This document shows positions 37,241 through 45,272 of a stretch of DNA of 63,789 nt, one piece after another. Both the position numbers and the translations under genes were made by a program. The notes beneath the pieces are model-generated. The model did no database searches. It was not told where the DNA came from and worked only from the letters and a program-made list of their open reading frames with translations. How positions within the stretch are numbered: position 1 is the first letter of the stretch; every line of letters begins with the position of its first letter. Origin of the DNA: Pseudomonas gingeri (GTDB taxonomy: Bacteria; Pseudomonadota; Gammaproteobacteria; Pseudomonadales; Pseudomonadaceae); NCBI RefSeq assembly GCF_013385425.1, contig NZ_JACAQA010000032.1, positions 1-63,789 on the forward strand. Reading direction: 5' to 3'.

Positions 37241-37317
37241 ATCGTTGCAGCAGCGGATTAATCGATCATTAACGTTGCCAAAGATGACAATCCCCCGCGA
37301 ACCTGACCGTCAGAGCC

Positions 37318-37923
37318 TCAGTGCAGGCCCTGTACGTAGTTGGAAACGGCTTCGATATCCTTGTTGCTCATCTTCGCGGCGATGCTGCGCATGATCATGG
37401 TATCGCCGTCGTTGGTGCGGTTGCCTTCACGGAAGTCGGTCAACTGCTTGGCGATGTATTGCGCGTGCTGGCCACCCAGGTGCGGGAAACCGGCAGCGGC
37501 GTTGCCCGCGCCATTGGGCGAGTGGCAACCGATGCAGGAGGGCATGCCCTGGTCCAGTTTGCCGCCGCGGAACAGCTCTTCGCCGTGGGCCACGACCTTG
37601 GGATCGGCGGCGCCGACGCTGCCTTGCTGGCTGGAAAAGTAGGCGGCGATATCGGACAGGTCCTGATCGCTCAGGTTGGTCAGCAGGCCGGTCATTTCCA
37701 GCACCGTGCGCTTGCCCGACTTGATATCCTGCATCTGCTTGGTCAGGTAGCGCTCGCCCTGGCCGGCGAGTTTCGGAAAGTTGGGGGCCATGCTGTTGCC
37801 GTCGGGCCCATGGCAGGCTCCGCAGACAGCGGCCTTGGCCTGACCGGCCTTGGCATCGCCGGCGGCCTGGGCCAGGCCTGTGATCCCCAGGGTCAACAGC
37901 AGACTCACGATCAGTTTGTTCAT
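37318..37923 (-). CDS. cc4: Di-heme cytochrome c4
   Basis: 201 residues. A signal peptide (MNKLIVSLLLTLGITGLAQAAGD) is followed by two c-type heme domains with CGACH (about 35-39) and CIGCH (about 136-140). Distal methionines are in SMAPNFPKLAG and in the second domain near MIMRSIAAKM. It is the periplasmic or membrane-associated electron carrier between bc1 and terminal oxidases such as cbb3 or aa3. The neighbouring c5-like gene is 45 bases upstream and probably co-transcribed. Confidence 0.94.
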   Translation of the reverse strand: MNKLIVSLLLTLGITGLAQAAGDAKAGQAKAAVCGACHGPDGNSMAPNFPKLAGQGERYLTKQMQDIKSGKRTVLEMTGLLTNLSDQDLSDIAAYFSSQQGSVGAADPKVVAHGEELFRGGKLDQGMPSCIGCHSPNGAGNAAAGFPHLGGQHAQYIAKQLTDFREGNRTNDGDTMIMRSIAAKMSNKDIEAVSNYVQGLH

Positions 37924-37968
37924 CAGCTAATCCAACTACGGCTAAGGGTTAAGAGTTATGGACCGGGC

Positions 37969-38259
37969 TTACTCGCTCATCCACTGGATGATGCTTCGGT
38001 AATCCTCGGTACTGCAGTCCATGCACAAACCACGCGGCGGCATCGCCTTGAAACCCTGGGTCACGTGTTGCACCAGCGTCTCCATACCTTGCGCCAATCT
38101 TGGCTTCCAGGCCGCCTGGTCACCCTTTTGAGGGGCCATCGGCAGCTGTCCGGCATGGCAGGCACCACAAACACGGTTGTACACGGCTTCCGGATCCTGT
38201 GTAGCCTGCGCGCTGTAAAGCGGCATCAAGAGCCCGGCGGCCAGCAGCCATTGGGTCAT
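37969..38259 (-). CDS. Mono-heme cytochrome c5-family protein
   Basis: 96 residues from the ATG at 38259 (MTQWLLAAGLLMPLYSAQAT, signal peptide); an upstream in-frame extension to 38607 runs into the engB promoter region and is rejected. A single CGACH heme site is at about residues 31-35, the methionine ligand is probably in FKAMPPRG, and a second cysteine pair CMDC near 79-82 is typical of cytochrome c5 disulfides. It is a periplasmic electron carrier, and is divergent from engB. Confidence 0.9.
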   Translation of the reverse strand: MTQWLLAAGLLMPLYSAQATQDPEAVYNRVCGACHAGQLPMAPQKGDQAAWKPRLAQGMETLVQHVTQGFKAMPPRGLCMDCSTEDYRSIIQWMSE

Positions 38260-38448
38260 CAATGACCTTCTCAGGGTTGGGAACGTACCGCGTTCTACTG
38301 CGCGGTCTAGGTCTATCGCCCCCGTGGGCCTTATCCTATGCAGGGACAAAGCACACACAAAATCTGCGGCATTATATACTGGCGCTACTGAAACGGAAAT
38401 GACACTGCTGCCGCGTCCATCCCCGGCACCGCCCATATCGGAAATCCC

Positions 38449-39093
38449 ATGCAACTCAAGAACCCCATTCTCGGCCTGTGCCAACAGTCCACCTTCATGC
38501 TCAGCGCCGCCAAAGTCGACCAGTGCCCGGACGACGAAGGTTTTGAAGTGGCCTTTGCCGGCCGTTCCAACGCCGGCAAATCCAGCGCCCTCAACACCCT
38601 GACCCATGCGAGCCTGGCGCGCACCTCGAAAACCCCGGGTCGCACACAGCTATTGAACTTCTTCAAGCTAGACGATGATCGGCGTCTGGTCGACCTGCCG
38701 GGCTACGGATATGCAAAAGTTCCTATTCCGCTGAAGCTGCACTGGCAGCGTCACCTGGAAGCCTACCTGGGTGGCCGGGAGAGTTTGAAGGGTCTGATCC
38801 TGATGATGGACATCCGCCATCCGATGACCGACTTCGACCTGTTGATGCTCGATTGGGCGGTGGCCAGCGGCATGCCGATGCACATCCTGCTGACCAAGGC
38901 CGACAAGCTGACCTACGGCGCGGCGAAGAACACCTTGCTCAAGGTCCAGGCGGAAATCCGCAAGGGCTGGGGTGACGCCATCAGTATCCAGCTGTTCTCG
39001 GCGCCCAAGCGCCAGGGCCTGGAAGAGGCCTACACTGTATTGGCGGACTGGATGGAACTGGCGGACAAGGGCGCAGAAGCGGCGGCGGAATAA
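38449..39093 (+). CDS. engB: Ribosome biogenesis GTP-binding protein EngB (YihA/YsxC)
   Basis: 214 residues. G1 is GRSNAGKSS, G3 is DLPGYGYAKV and G4 is LTKADKL. The start at ATG 38449 gives the normal length. EngB is an essential GTPase for large ribosomal subunit assembly. Its gene lies next to polA in E. coli and Pseudomonas, with an sRNA gene between them (spf in E. coli, ersA in P. aeruginosa), which also applies here. Confidence 0.96.
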   Translation: MQLKNPILGLCQQSTFMLSAAKVDQCPDDEGFEVAFAGRSNAGKSSALNTLTHASLARTSKTPGRTQLLNFFKLDDDRRLVDLPGYGYAKVPIPLKLHWQRHLEAYLGGRESLKGLILMMDIRHPMTDFDLLMLDWAVASGMPMHILLTKADKLTYGAAKNTLLKVQAEIRKGWGDAISIQLFSAPKRQGLEEAYTVLADWMELADKGAEAAAE

Positions 39094-39123
39094 GGCTCGC
39101 TTTTGAGGCCCGACAGACGGACA

Positions 39124-39248
39124 CCAAACTGGCTGTGGTGCGCTCAGGCAAGGCAAAAGCGCGGCGTGAAAGGCGAAGTTTACTGGCTGTAAATGAGTCT
39201 TTCACGCCGCGCTTTTAACGCAGCATGAGCGTGCCACAGCCAGTTTGG
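39124..39248. repeat. 125-bp imperfect palindrome between engB and the sRNA gene
   Basis: Outer arms CCAAACTGGCTGTGG (39124-39138) and CCACAGCCAGTTTGG (39234-39248) and inner arms AAAAGCGCGGCGTGAAAG and CTTTCACGCCGCGCTTTT pair almost perfectly, giving arms of about 50 bases with a roughly 26-base centre. It begins 30 bases after the engB stop. It is not one of the REP classes seen elsewhere in the window. It may be a non-autonomous mobile (MITE-like) repeat or a large terminator. Confidence 0.8.
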
Positions 39249-39252
39249 GGGC

Positions 39253-39297
39253 AAAAAAAACCCCGGACTTCGTATGGGGAGGGGAAGTTCGGGGTCC
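39253..39297 (-). terminator. Terminator of the ErsA-like sRNA
   Basis: On the minus strand ACCCCGAACTT pairs with AAGTCCGGGGT (one bulge) around CCCCTCCCCATACG, followed by a run of eight T. This defines the 3' end of the sRNA. It is separated from the adjacent 125-bp palindrome by only a few bases. Confidence 0.9.
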
Positions 39298-39383
39298 AAG
39301 TTCCGAACCGCTAGGGCGGCGTCCGGAATATCTGCCAACACTTAACACAACATAGGAGCATCGAAGGGCTTCACCAGCCATTC
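39253..39383 (-). ncRNA. ersA: ErsA-like small RNA
   Basis: The transcript is proposed from a predicted start near 39383, about seven bases downstream of an AlgU-type promoter, to the terminator ending near 39253, about 131 nt. P. aeruginosa ErsA is reported as about 132 nt, lies in the polA-engB interval and depends on sigma-22 (AlgU). The 3' part contains a pyrimidine/C-rich stretch (CTTCCCCTCCCC) inside the terminator loop, the type of element used by ErsA for base pairing with algC. ErsA acts with Hfq. Position, length and promoter type all agree; sequence identity was not computed. Confidence 0.8.
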
Positions 39384-39389
39384 AGTAAC

Positions 39390-39417
39390 TCTGAGTGTCG
39401 TTTTGCCGATTTAGTTC
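39390..39417 (-). promoter_or_regulatory. AlgU (sigma-22)-type promoter of the sRNA
   Basis: On the minus strand GAACTA (39417-39412), a 17-base spacer, and TCAGA (39394-39390) match the AlgU consensus GAACTT-N16/17-TCTGA at 9 of 11 positions. The predicted start is about 39383. Confidence 0.7.
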
Positions 39418-39486
39418 CGAAAATCTTCAAAAACTATTTGGCATAAGTGCCGCCTATTTCTGAACTAATGGCCTTTCGATGGTGTT

Positions 39487-39511
39487 TTGCCGCGACGCCA
39501 TGTCGCGGCAA
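39487..39511 (-). terminator. Hairpin after polA
   Basis: TTGCCGCGAC and GTCGCGGCAA form a perfect 10-bp stem around a five-base loop, ten bases after the polA stop on the minus strand. There is no T-run beyond AAAAC, so efficient intrinsic termination is uncertain. Confidence 0.5.
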
Positions 39512-39520
39512 ATGTCGGAC

Positions 39521-42340
39521 TCAGTGCGCCTCATCCCAGTTGTTGCCCACGCCCACATCCACCAGCAACGGCACATCCAGCTGCACCGCGCCGCTCATGT
39601 AGGCGCGAATCTTCTCGCTGACCTCTTCCACCAGATCCTCACGCACCTCCAGCACCAGTTCATCGTGCACCTGGAGGATGACCCGGGCATCCAGGCCGGA
39701 TTCGCAGAGCCAGTTATCCACCGCCACCATGGCCTTCTTGATGATGTCCGCCGCCGTACCCTGCATCGGCGCGTTGATCGCCGTGCGCTCGGCGCCGGCA
39801 CGCTCCTGGGGCCGGTTGGAGTGGATCTCCGGCAAGTACAGCCGACGCCCGAACAGGGTTTCGACATAACCCTGCTCCGAGGCCTGGCCGCGGGTGCGCT
39901 CCATGTATTCGCGAACCCCCGGGTAGCGAGCGAAATACACGTCGATGTAAGCCTTGGCGGTCTTGGTGTCGACGCCGATGTCCTTGCCCAGCTTCTGCGC
40001 GCCCATGCCATAGATCAGGCCGAAGTTGATGGCCTTGGCGCTGCGGCGCTGGTCGGACGTCACCGCGCCCAACTCGACCTTGAACACTTCCGCCGCCGTC
40101 GCCGTGTGCACGTCGAGGTTGTGGCGGAAGGCATTGAGCAGGCCTTCGTCCTTGGACAGGTGAGCCATGATCCGCAGTTCGATCTGCGAATAGTCTGCTG
40201 CCAGCAGCTTGTAGCCCTTCGGCGCGATGAACGCCTGGCGAATGCGCCGGCCCTCGGCGGTGCGCACCGGGATGTTCTGCAGGTTCGGATCGCTGGAGGA
40301 CAAGCGTCCGGTGGCCGCCACCGCCTGGTGGTAGGAGGTGTGGATACGCCCGGTACGCGGATTGATCTGTTCCGGCAGGCGATCGGTGTAGGTGCTTTTC
40401 AGCTTGCTCATGGAGCGGTACTGCATCAGCACCTTGGGCAACGGATAGTCATCCTCGGCCAGCTTGGCCAGTACTTCTTCAGCCGTGGACGCCTGCCCCT
40501 TGCCGGTCTTCTTCAGCACCGGCAGGCCGAGTTTTTCGTAGAGGATCGCGCCCAACTGCTTGGGCGAGCCAAGATTGAACTCTTCGCCGGCGATCACGAA
40601 CGCCTCGCGCTCCAGCTCCACCATCTTCTTGCCCAGCTCGATGCTCTGCACGCCGAGCAAATCGGCATCCACCAGCGCGCCCTGGCGCTCGATCCGCGCC
40701 AGCACCGGCACCAGCGGCATTTCGATATCGGTGAGCACACTGAGCAGGCTCGGCACGGCGGCCAGTTGCTCATGCAAGGCCTGGTGCAGGCGCAAGGTCA
40801 CGTCGGCGTCTTCGGCGGCATAGGGCCCGGCCTGTTCCAGGGCGATCTGGTCGAAGGTCAGTTGCTTGGCGCCCTTGCCGGCGATGTCCTGGAAGCTGAC
40901 GGTGTCGTAGTCGAGGTACTTCTTCGCCAGGCTGTCCATATCGTGCCGGGTCGCCGTGGCATTGAGCACGTAGGACTCGAGCATGGTGTCGAAGGCGATG
41001 CCGCGCACCGTGATACCGCACGCCGGGTCGCCGCCGATGGCGCAATTGGCGAGGATATTCATGTCGAACTTGGCGTGCTGGCCGACCTTGAGCTTTTCCG
41101 GGTCTTCCAGCAGCGGCTTCAAGGCCCGCAACACGCTGTCGCGATCCAGTTGCTGCGGCGCATCGATGTAGGAATGGGTCAGCGGCACATAGGCCGCTTC
41201 ATTGGCCTGTACGGCGAAGGAAACACCGACCAACTGTGCCTGCTGCGCGTCGATCCCGGTGGTTTCGGTGTCGAAGGCAAAGAGCTTGGCGCCCTTGAGT
41301 TTCTCCAGCCAGGCATCGAAGCGGGCCTGGTCGAGGATGGTTTCGTATTGTGGCTCACTGGGAGCCTCGGCCACTGGCGGGGCAGCGTCCGCCGGCCCGG
41401 CGTCGAAGAGCCCGGCGTTGTCCGCCGCAGGCGCCGCCGCAGCGGCCAACTCAATGCGCTTGGCTTCGCGCTGCAACTCGTCGATCCAGCTCTTGAATTC
41501 CAGCTCGGCATACAGCTCGGCGAGCTTTTCCCGATCCGGCTCGCCCAGGTGCAGGTCGTCCAGGCCGATCTCCAGCGGCACGTCGACCTTGATGGTCGCC
41601 AACTGGTAGGACAGGAACGCCATCTCCTTGTGCTCAAGCAACTTGGCCGGCAAGGTCTTGGCCCCGCGAATCGGCAGGTTCGGCACCTGGTCGAGCTGCT
41701 CGTAGAGTTCTTTCAAACCACCGTTGACCCCCACCAGCAAGGCCACGGCGGTTTTCTCGCCGACCCCCTTGACTCCGGGAATGTTGTCGGAAGAGTCACC
41801 CATCAACGCCAGCAGATCGATGATCTGCTCGGGAGCGACGCCAAACTTCGCCTTTACGCCCTCCACATCCATCGAGGTTTCGTTCATGGTGTTGACCAGC
41901 GTAATGTGCCCGTCGACCAACTGCGCCATGTCCTTGTCACCGGTGGAGATCACCACCGGACGGTCAGCGGCCGCGCTACTGCGGGCCAGAGTGCCGATCA
42001 CATCGTCGGCTTCCACGCCTTCCACGCACAGCAACGGGAAGCCCATGGCACGCACGCTGGCGTGCAACGGCTCGATCTGCACGCGCATATCGTCGGGCAT
42101 ACTCGGGCGGTTGGCCTTGTAGTGGGCATACATTTCATCGCGAAAGGTCCCGCCCTTGGCGTCGAAAACCACCGCGAAGGGGCTTTGCGGATACTGTTTG
42201 CGCAGGCTTCTGAGCATGTTCAGCACGCCCTTGACCGCCCCGGTGGGCAACCCCTTGGACGTGGTGAGCGGCGGCATCGCGTGGAAGGCGCGATACAGGT
42301 AGGAAGAACCGTCCACCAGGACGAGAGGAGCTTGGTTCAT
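39521..42340 (-). CDS. polA: DNA polymerase I
   Basis: 939 residues from the ATG at 42340 (MNQAPLVLVDGSSYLYRAFH); an in-frame codon at 42352 would add four residues. The N-terminal 5'-3' exonuclease includes GVEADDVIGTLA and MGDSSDNIPGVKGVGEKTA. The 3'-5' proofreading domain retains the DxE metal pair (FAFDTETTGID). The polymerase domain has LAADYSQIELRIMAHLS, AINFGLIYGMGAQKLG and ILQVHDELVLEV. It removes RNA primers and fills gaps. Length is close to E. coli PolA (928). Confidence 0.97.
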   Translation of the reverse strand: MNQAPLVLVDGSSYLYRAFHAMPPLTTSKGLPTGAVKGVLNMLRSLRKQYPQSPFAVVFDAKGGTFRDEMYAHYKANRPSMPDDMRVQIEPLHASVRAMGFPLLCVEGVEADDVIGTLARSSAAADRPVVISTGDKDMAQLVDGHITLVNTMNETSMDVEGVKAKFGVAPEQIIDLLALMGDSSDNIPGVKGVGEKTAVALLVGVNGGLKELYEQLDQVPNLPIRGAKTLPAKLLEHKEMAFLSYQLATIKVDVPLEIGLDDLHLGEPDREKLAELYAELEFKSWIDELQREAKRIELAAAAAPAADNAGLFDAGPADAAPPVAEAPSEPQYETILDQARFDAWLEKLKGAKLFAFDTETTGIDAQQAQLVGVSFAVQANEAAYVPLTHSYIDAPQQLDRDSVLRALKPLLEDPEKLKVGQHAKFDMNILANCAIGGDPACGITVRGIAFDTMLESYVLNATATRHDMDSLAKKYLDYDTVSFQDIAGKGAKQLTFDQIALEQAGPYAAEDADVTLRLHQALHEQLAAVPSLLSVLTDIEMPLVPVLARIERQGALVDADLLGVQSIELGKKMVELEREAFVIAGEEFNLGSPKQLGAILYEKLGLPVLKKTGKGQASTAEEVLAKLAEDDYPLPKVLMQYRSMSKLKSTYTDRLPEQINPRTGRIHTSYHQAVAATGRLSSSDPNLQNIPVRTAEGRRIRQAFIAPKGYKLLAADYSQIELRIMAHLSKDEGLLNAFRHNLDVHTATAAEVFKVELGAVTSDQRRSAKAINFGLIYGMGAQKLGKDIGVDTKTAKAYIDVYFARYPGVREYMERTRGQASEQGYVETLFGRRLYLPEIHSNRPQERAGAERTAINAPMQGTAADIIKKAMVAVDNWLCESGLDARVILQVHDELVLEVREDLVEEVSEKIRAYMSGAVQLDVPLLVDVGVGNNWDEAH

Positions 42341-42414
42341 GAGTACGATCAACCTTTTCGGCGGGTGCGGCGCTAGAATAGCCGGACCGTTGACGACAAA
42401 GGGACAAGGTTATC

Positions 42415-42705
42415 ATGCGTAAACTCAATCGCCTGTTATTGGGCGGCTTGCTTGCGCTCGCGCCGCTGGCCGTCATGGCCGCGTCGGATGCGCCTTCAGC
42501 CGAACCAGAAGTGACGATTCACACGGAAGGTGACAAAACGATCCAGGAATACCGGGTAAATGGCTTTCTGTACGCCATCAAGGTCACCCCCAAAGGTGGC
42601 AAGCCCTACTTTCTGGTCCGTGCCGATGGTACTGATGCAAACTATATCCGCTCGGACCAGCCCGATATGCTGATTCCAGCGTGGAAGATCTTCGAGTGGA
42701 AGTAA
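42415..42705 (+). CDS. DUF2782 periplasmic protein
   Basis: 96 residues with a signal peptide (MRKLNRLLLGGLLALAPLAV, cleavage after VMA). The DUF2782 domain covers about 30-94 with the conserved EYRVNGFLYAIKVTPKGGKP and RADGTDANYIRSD. Function is unknown. It is divergent from polA and followed by a GC-rich hairpin and then thrB. Confidence 0.88.
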   Translation: MRKLNRLLLGGLLALAPLAVMAASDAPSAEPEVTIHTEGDKTIQEYRVNGFLYAIKVTPKGGKPYFLVRADGTDANYIRSDQPDMLIPAWKIFEWK

Positions 42706-42721
42706 GCCCTTAACTTTAATC

Positions 42722-42742
42722 GGCGCCGCCTTGAGCGGCGCC
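42722..42742 (+). terminator. Hairpin after the DUF2782 gene
   Basis: GGCGCCGC and GCGGCGCC pair around a five-base loop. No T-run follows, so some read-through into thrB is likely. Confidence 0.45.
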
Positions 42743-42761
42743 CGTACTGGCAGTTTTAACC

Positions 42762-43712
42762 ATGTCTGTGTTCACCCCCCTGGCTCGGCCCGAGCTGGAA
42801 ACCTTTCTCGCCCCTTATGGGCTCGGTCGTCTGCTCGATTTCCAGGGAATTGCCGCCGGCAGTGAAAACACCAATTTCTTCATCAGCCTGGAGAAGGGTG
42901 AATACGTCCTGACCCTGGTTGAACGCGGACCGGTGCAGGAAATGCCGTTCTTCATCGAACTGCTCGACGTGCTGCATGATGCCGACCTGCCGGTTCCCTA
43001 TGCCTTGCGCACCACCGACGGCCAGGCCCTGCGCGAACTGGCCGGCAAGCCGGCGTTGCTGCAACCGCGACTGGCCGGCAAGCACATCAAGGTGGCCAAC
43101 GCCCAGCACTGCGCCCAGGTCGGCGAGCTGCTCGGTCATCTGCACCTGGCGACCCGTGACAGGATCATAGAGCGCAAGACCGATCGCGGCCTGGACTGGA
43201 TGCTCGAAGAGGGCGAGAAGCTGAAGTCGCACCTGGACGAGGAGGCGCGCGGCTTGCTGCAAGCGGCGCTGGAGGAGATTGGCCGGTACAAGGCGCAGAT
43301 CCTCGCGCTGCCAAGGGCCAACCTGCACGCCGACCTGTTCCGCGACAATGCGATGTTCGAAGGCACCCACCTGACCGGATTGATCGACTTCTACAACGCC
43401 TGTTCCGGGCCGATGCTCTACGACGTGGCCATTGCCTTGAACGACTGGTGTTCGGATGACGCCGGGGTACTCGACGGGCAACGGGCCCGGGCACTGTTGG
43501 GCGCGTATGCCGGTCTGCGGCCGTTTACCGCGAGTGAAGCCGAGTTGTGGCCGACCATGTTGCGGGTGGGCTGTGTACGTTTCTGGCTGTCGCGGCTGAT
43601 TGCCGCCGAGTCCTTTGCCGGGCAGGACGTGCTGATCCATGACCCCATGGAGTTCCAGCGCCGCCTGGCCCAGCGCCAGCAGGTCAGCTGCTCGTTGCCG
43701 TTCGCATTGTAG
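42762..43712 (+). CDS. thrB: Homoserine kinase (choline-kinase-like type)
   Basis: 316 residues with a protein-kinase-like (APH) fold rather than the GHMP fold of enteric ThrB; this non-homologous form is standard in Pseudomonas. The catalytic Brenner motif is LHADLFRDN (about 188-196) and the metal-binding LIDFYNACSGPMLYDVAIAL follows; the glycine-rich GIAAGSENTNFFI is near residue 35. It phosphorylates homoserine in threonine synthesis. Confidence 0.94.
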   Translation: MSVFTPLARPELETFLAPYGLGRLLDFQGIAAGSENTNFFISLEKGEYVLTLVERGPVQEMPFFIELLDVLHDADLPVPYALRTTDGQALRELAGKPALLQPRLAGKHIKVANAQHCAQVGELLGHLHLATRDRIIERKTDRGLDWMLEEGEKLKSHLDEEARGLLQAALEEIGRYKAQILALPRANLHADLFRDNAMFEGTHLTGLIDFYNACSGPMLYDVAIALNDWCSDDAGVLDGQRARALLGAYAGLRPFTASEAELWPTMLRVGCVRFWLSRLIAAESFAGQDVLIHDPMEFQRRLAQRQQVSCSLPFAL

Positions 43713-43808
43713 GAGCGAGCTTGCTCGCGATGGTAGTCCAGGCGCCGCGGGGCATCAGGTTCCCCGCGTTATCGTTGACGGCCATCGCGAGCAAGCTCGC
43801 TCCTACAA
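43711..43808. repeat. REP pair (BIME)
   Basis: GTAGGAGCGAGCTTGCTCGC continuing GATGG at 43711-43735 is mirrored by CATCGCGAGCAAGCTCGCTC plus CTAC at about 43783-43806. It lies between the convergent thrB and znuA stops and may terminate both. Confidence 0.9.
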
Positions 43809-44732
43809 GTGCTCCAGGCATCCCGCCAGGTCATTGCCGAGTTTCTCCAGCACCTGCTCATAGCCATGGGCCGACGCCGGCGTGTAGCCACCCAGGGCAT
43901 CCAGCTCGGCCAGCTTCACCGGCAAGCCGCTCACCAGGGTTTCCGCCAGGCGCGGACGCAACGGCGGCTCACTGAATACACAGGTCTTGCCCACTTCCTG
44001 CAAACGCGTGCGCATCGCCGCCACGTGCTGGGCGCCCGGCTGCACTTCGGCGGCCACGCTGAACACGCCGGTGTGCTTGAGCCCATAGGCATCCTCGAAG
44101 TAATCGAAGGCCTCATGGAAGACAAAGTACGGCTTGCCCACCACATCCGCCAGACGCGCCTTCAACCGCGCATCCAGGTCATCGAGCCGCGCATCGAAGG
44201 CCTTCACGTTGCCTTGATAGCGCTGCGCATTGGCCGGATCGGCCGCACTCAGGTCCGCGGCCATGCGCGCGGCAATCACCCGGGCATTCACTGTCGATAG
44301 CCACAGGTGCGCATCCAGCGTGCCCGGGCGATGATCGTGATCATGCTCGTCGGCATCTTCAGCGTGGGAGTGGCTATCTTCGGCGAACCGGCGCAACTTC
44401 ATCCCCGCCAGGTCCTGCACCGCGACGGTTGGCAGGCTGCGGCCCTTGAGCACCCGGGGCAGGAAGCTTTCCATGTCCGGGCCGATCCAGTAGAGCAAAT
44501 CCACCGACTGCACCTTGCGTACATCGGAAGGCCGCAACGCGTAGTTGTGCGGCGAAGCGCCCGGCGGCAGCAGTACTTCAGGGGTGTCGACGCCCTCCTG
44601 CACGGCGGCGGCAATCAACTGCAGGGGCTTGATGCTGGTCAGTACGCTGACTTGCGCCTGAACCGGGGAAATCACCAACAAACTGGCACTGATCGCGACA
44701 AAAAAGGCAAAAAGACGGGGCACGATGAACAC
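43803..44732 (-). CDS. znuA: Zinc ABC transporter periplasmic binding protein ZnuA
   Basis: 309 residues. A signal peptide (about residues 1-26) precedes the cluster A-I solute-binding fold. The histidine-rich mobile loop DSHSHAEDADEHDHDHRPG (about 120-138) and the ligand histidines PHNYALRPSD, DAHLWLSTVNARV and FHEAFDYFEDAYGLK are visible. It captures Zn2+ in the periplasm for ZnuBC. It is divergent from zur across a Zur-box-like site. Confidence 0.94.
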   Translation of the reverse strand: MFIVPRLFAFFVAISASLLVISPVQAQVSVLTSIKPLQLIAAAVQEGVDTPEVLLPPGASPHNYALRPSDVRKVQSVDLLYWIGPDMESFLPRVLKGRSLPTVAVQDLAGMKLRRFAEDSHSHAEDADEHDHDHRPGTLDAHLWLSTVNARVIAARMAADLSAADPANAQRYQGNVKAFDARLDDLDARLKARLADVVGKPYFVFHEAFDYFEDAYGLKHTGVFSVAAEVQPGAQHVAAMRTRLQEVGKTCVFSEPPLRPRLAETLVSGLPVKLAELDALGGYTPASAHGYEQVLEKLGNDLAGCLEHL

Positions 44733-44750
44733 TCAAGGCGGCAGGAACAG

Positions 44751-44763
44751 GTAACATAATAAC
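44751..44763. promoter_or_regulatory. Zur-box-like operator between znuA and zur
   Basis: GTAACATAATAAC is a near-palindrome (reverse complement GTTATTATGTTAC) in the 57-base divergent interval, matching the central GTTATANTATAAC-type core of gammaproteobacterial Zur boxes in part. It would let Zur repress znuA and zur-znuCB together when zinc is sufficient. Confidence 0.65.
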
Positions 44764-44789
44764 GTCTCTCACAAACGCCGTCGCCGCTC

Positions 44790-45272
44790 ATGCCCAAAAC
44801 CCCTCTCGCCAGTCGTCCCCATGATCACTCTCACTGCGTGCACAGCGCGCTGTCCGACGCCGATGCCCTGTGCGCACGCCAGGGCCTGCGCCTGACCGCC
44901 CTGCGGCGGCGGGTGCTCGAGCTGGTCTGGCAGAGCCACAAGCCCCTGGGCGCCTATGACATCCTCGCGGTACTGAGCGAGCAGGACGGCCGCCGCGCCG
45001 CGCCGCCGACCGTCTACCGCGCCCTGGACTTCCTGCTGGACAACGGCCTGGTCCATCGCATCGCCTCGCTCAACGCCTTTGTCGGCTGCAACCATCCGGA
45101 ACATGCCCACCAGGGCCAATTCCTGATCTGCCGCCAGTGCCACGCCGCCATCGAGCTGGAACAAAAAGCCATCAGCGACGCCATTATCGGCAGCGCCCGC
45201 GACGTCGGTTTCGCCGTCGAGGCCCAGACCGTCGAAGTGATCGGGCTCTGCTCGGGTTGCCAGGGGGCCTGA
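44790..45272 (+). CDS. zur: Zinc uptake regulator Zur (Fur family)
   Basis: 160 residues. A winged helix (about 25-90: GLRLTALRRRVLELVWQSHK, PPTVYRALDFLLDNGLVHRI) is followed by a dimerisation domain with the structural zinc cysteines LICRQCH and GLCSGC, and regulatory histidines in GCNHPEHAHQGQF. It represses zinc uptake genes when zinc is high. Its TGA overlaps the znuC ATG by one base (TGATG), so zur-znuC-znuB is one operon. Confidence 0.95.
   Translation: MPKTPLASRPHDHSHCVHSALSDADALCARQGLRLTALRRRVLELVWQSHKPLGAYDILAVLSEQDGRRAAPPTVYRALDFLLDNGLVHRIASLNAFVGCNHPEHAHQGQFLICRQCHAAIELEQKAISDAIIGSARDVGFAVEAQTVEVIGLCSGCQGA

Noticed and set aside
39479..42376. A 965-residue plus-strand open frame
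   Set aside because: It mirrors polA. The polA frame has all polymerase motifs, while this one has no recognisable domain and is rich in H, Q and R.
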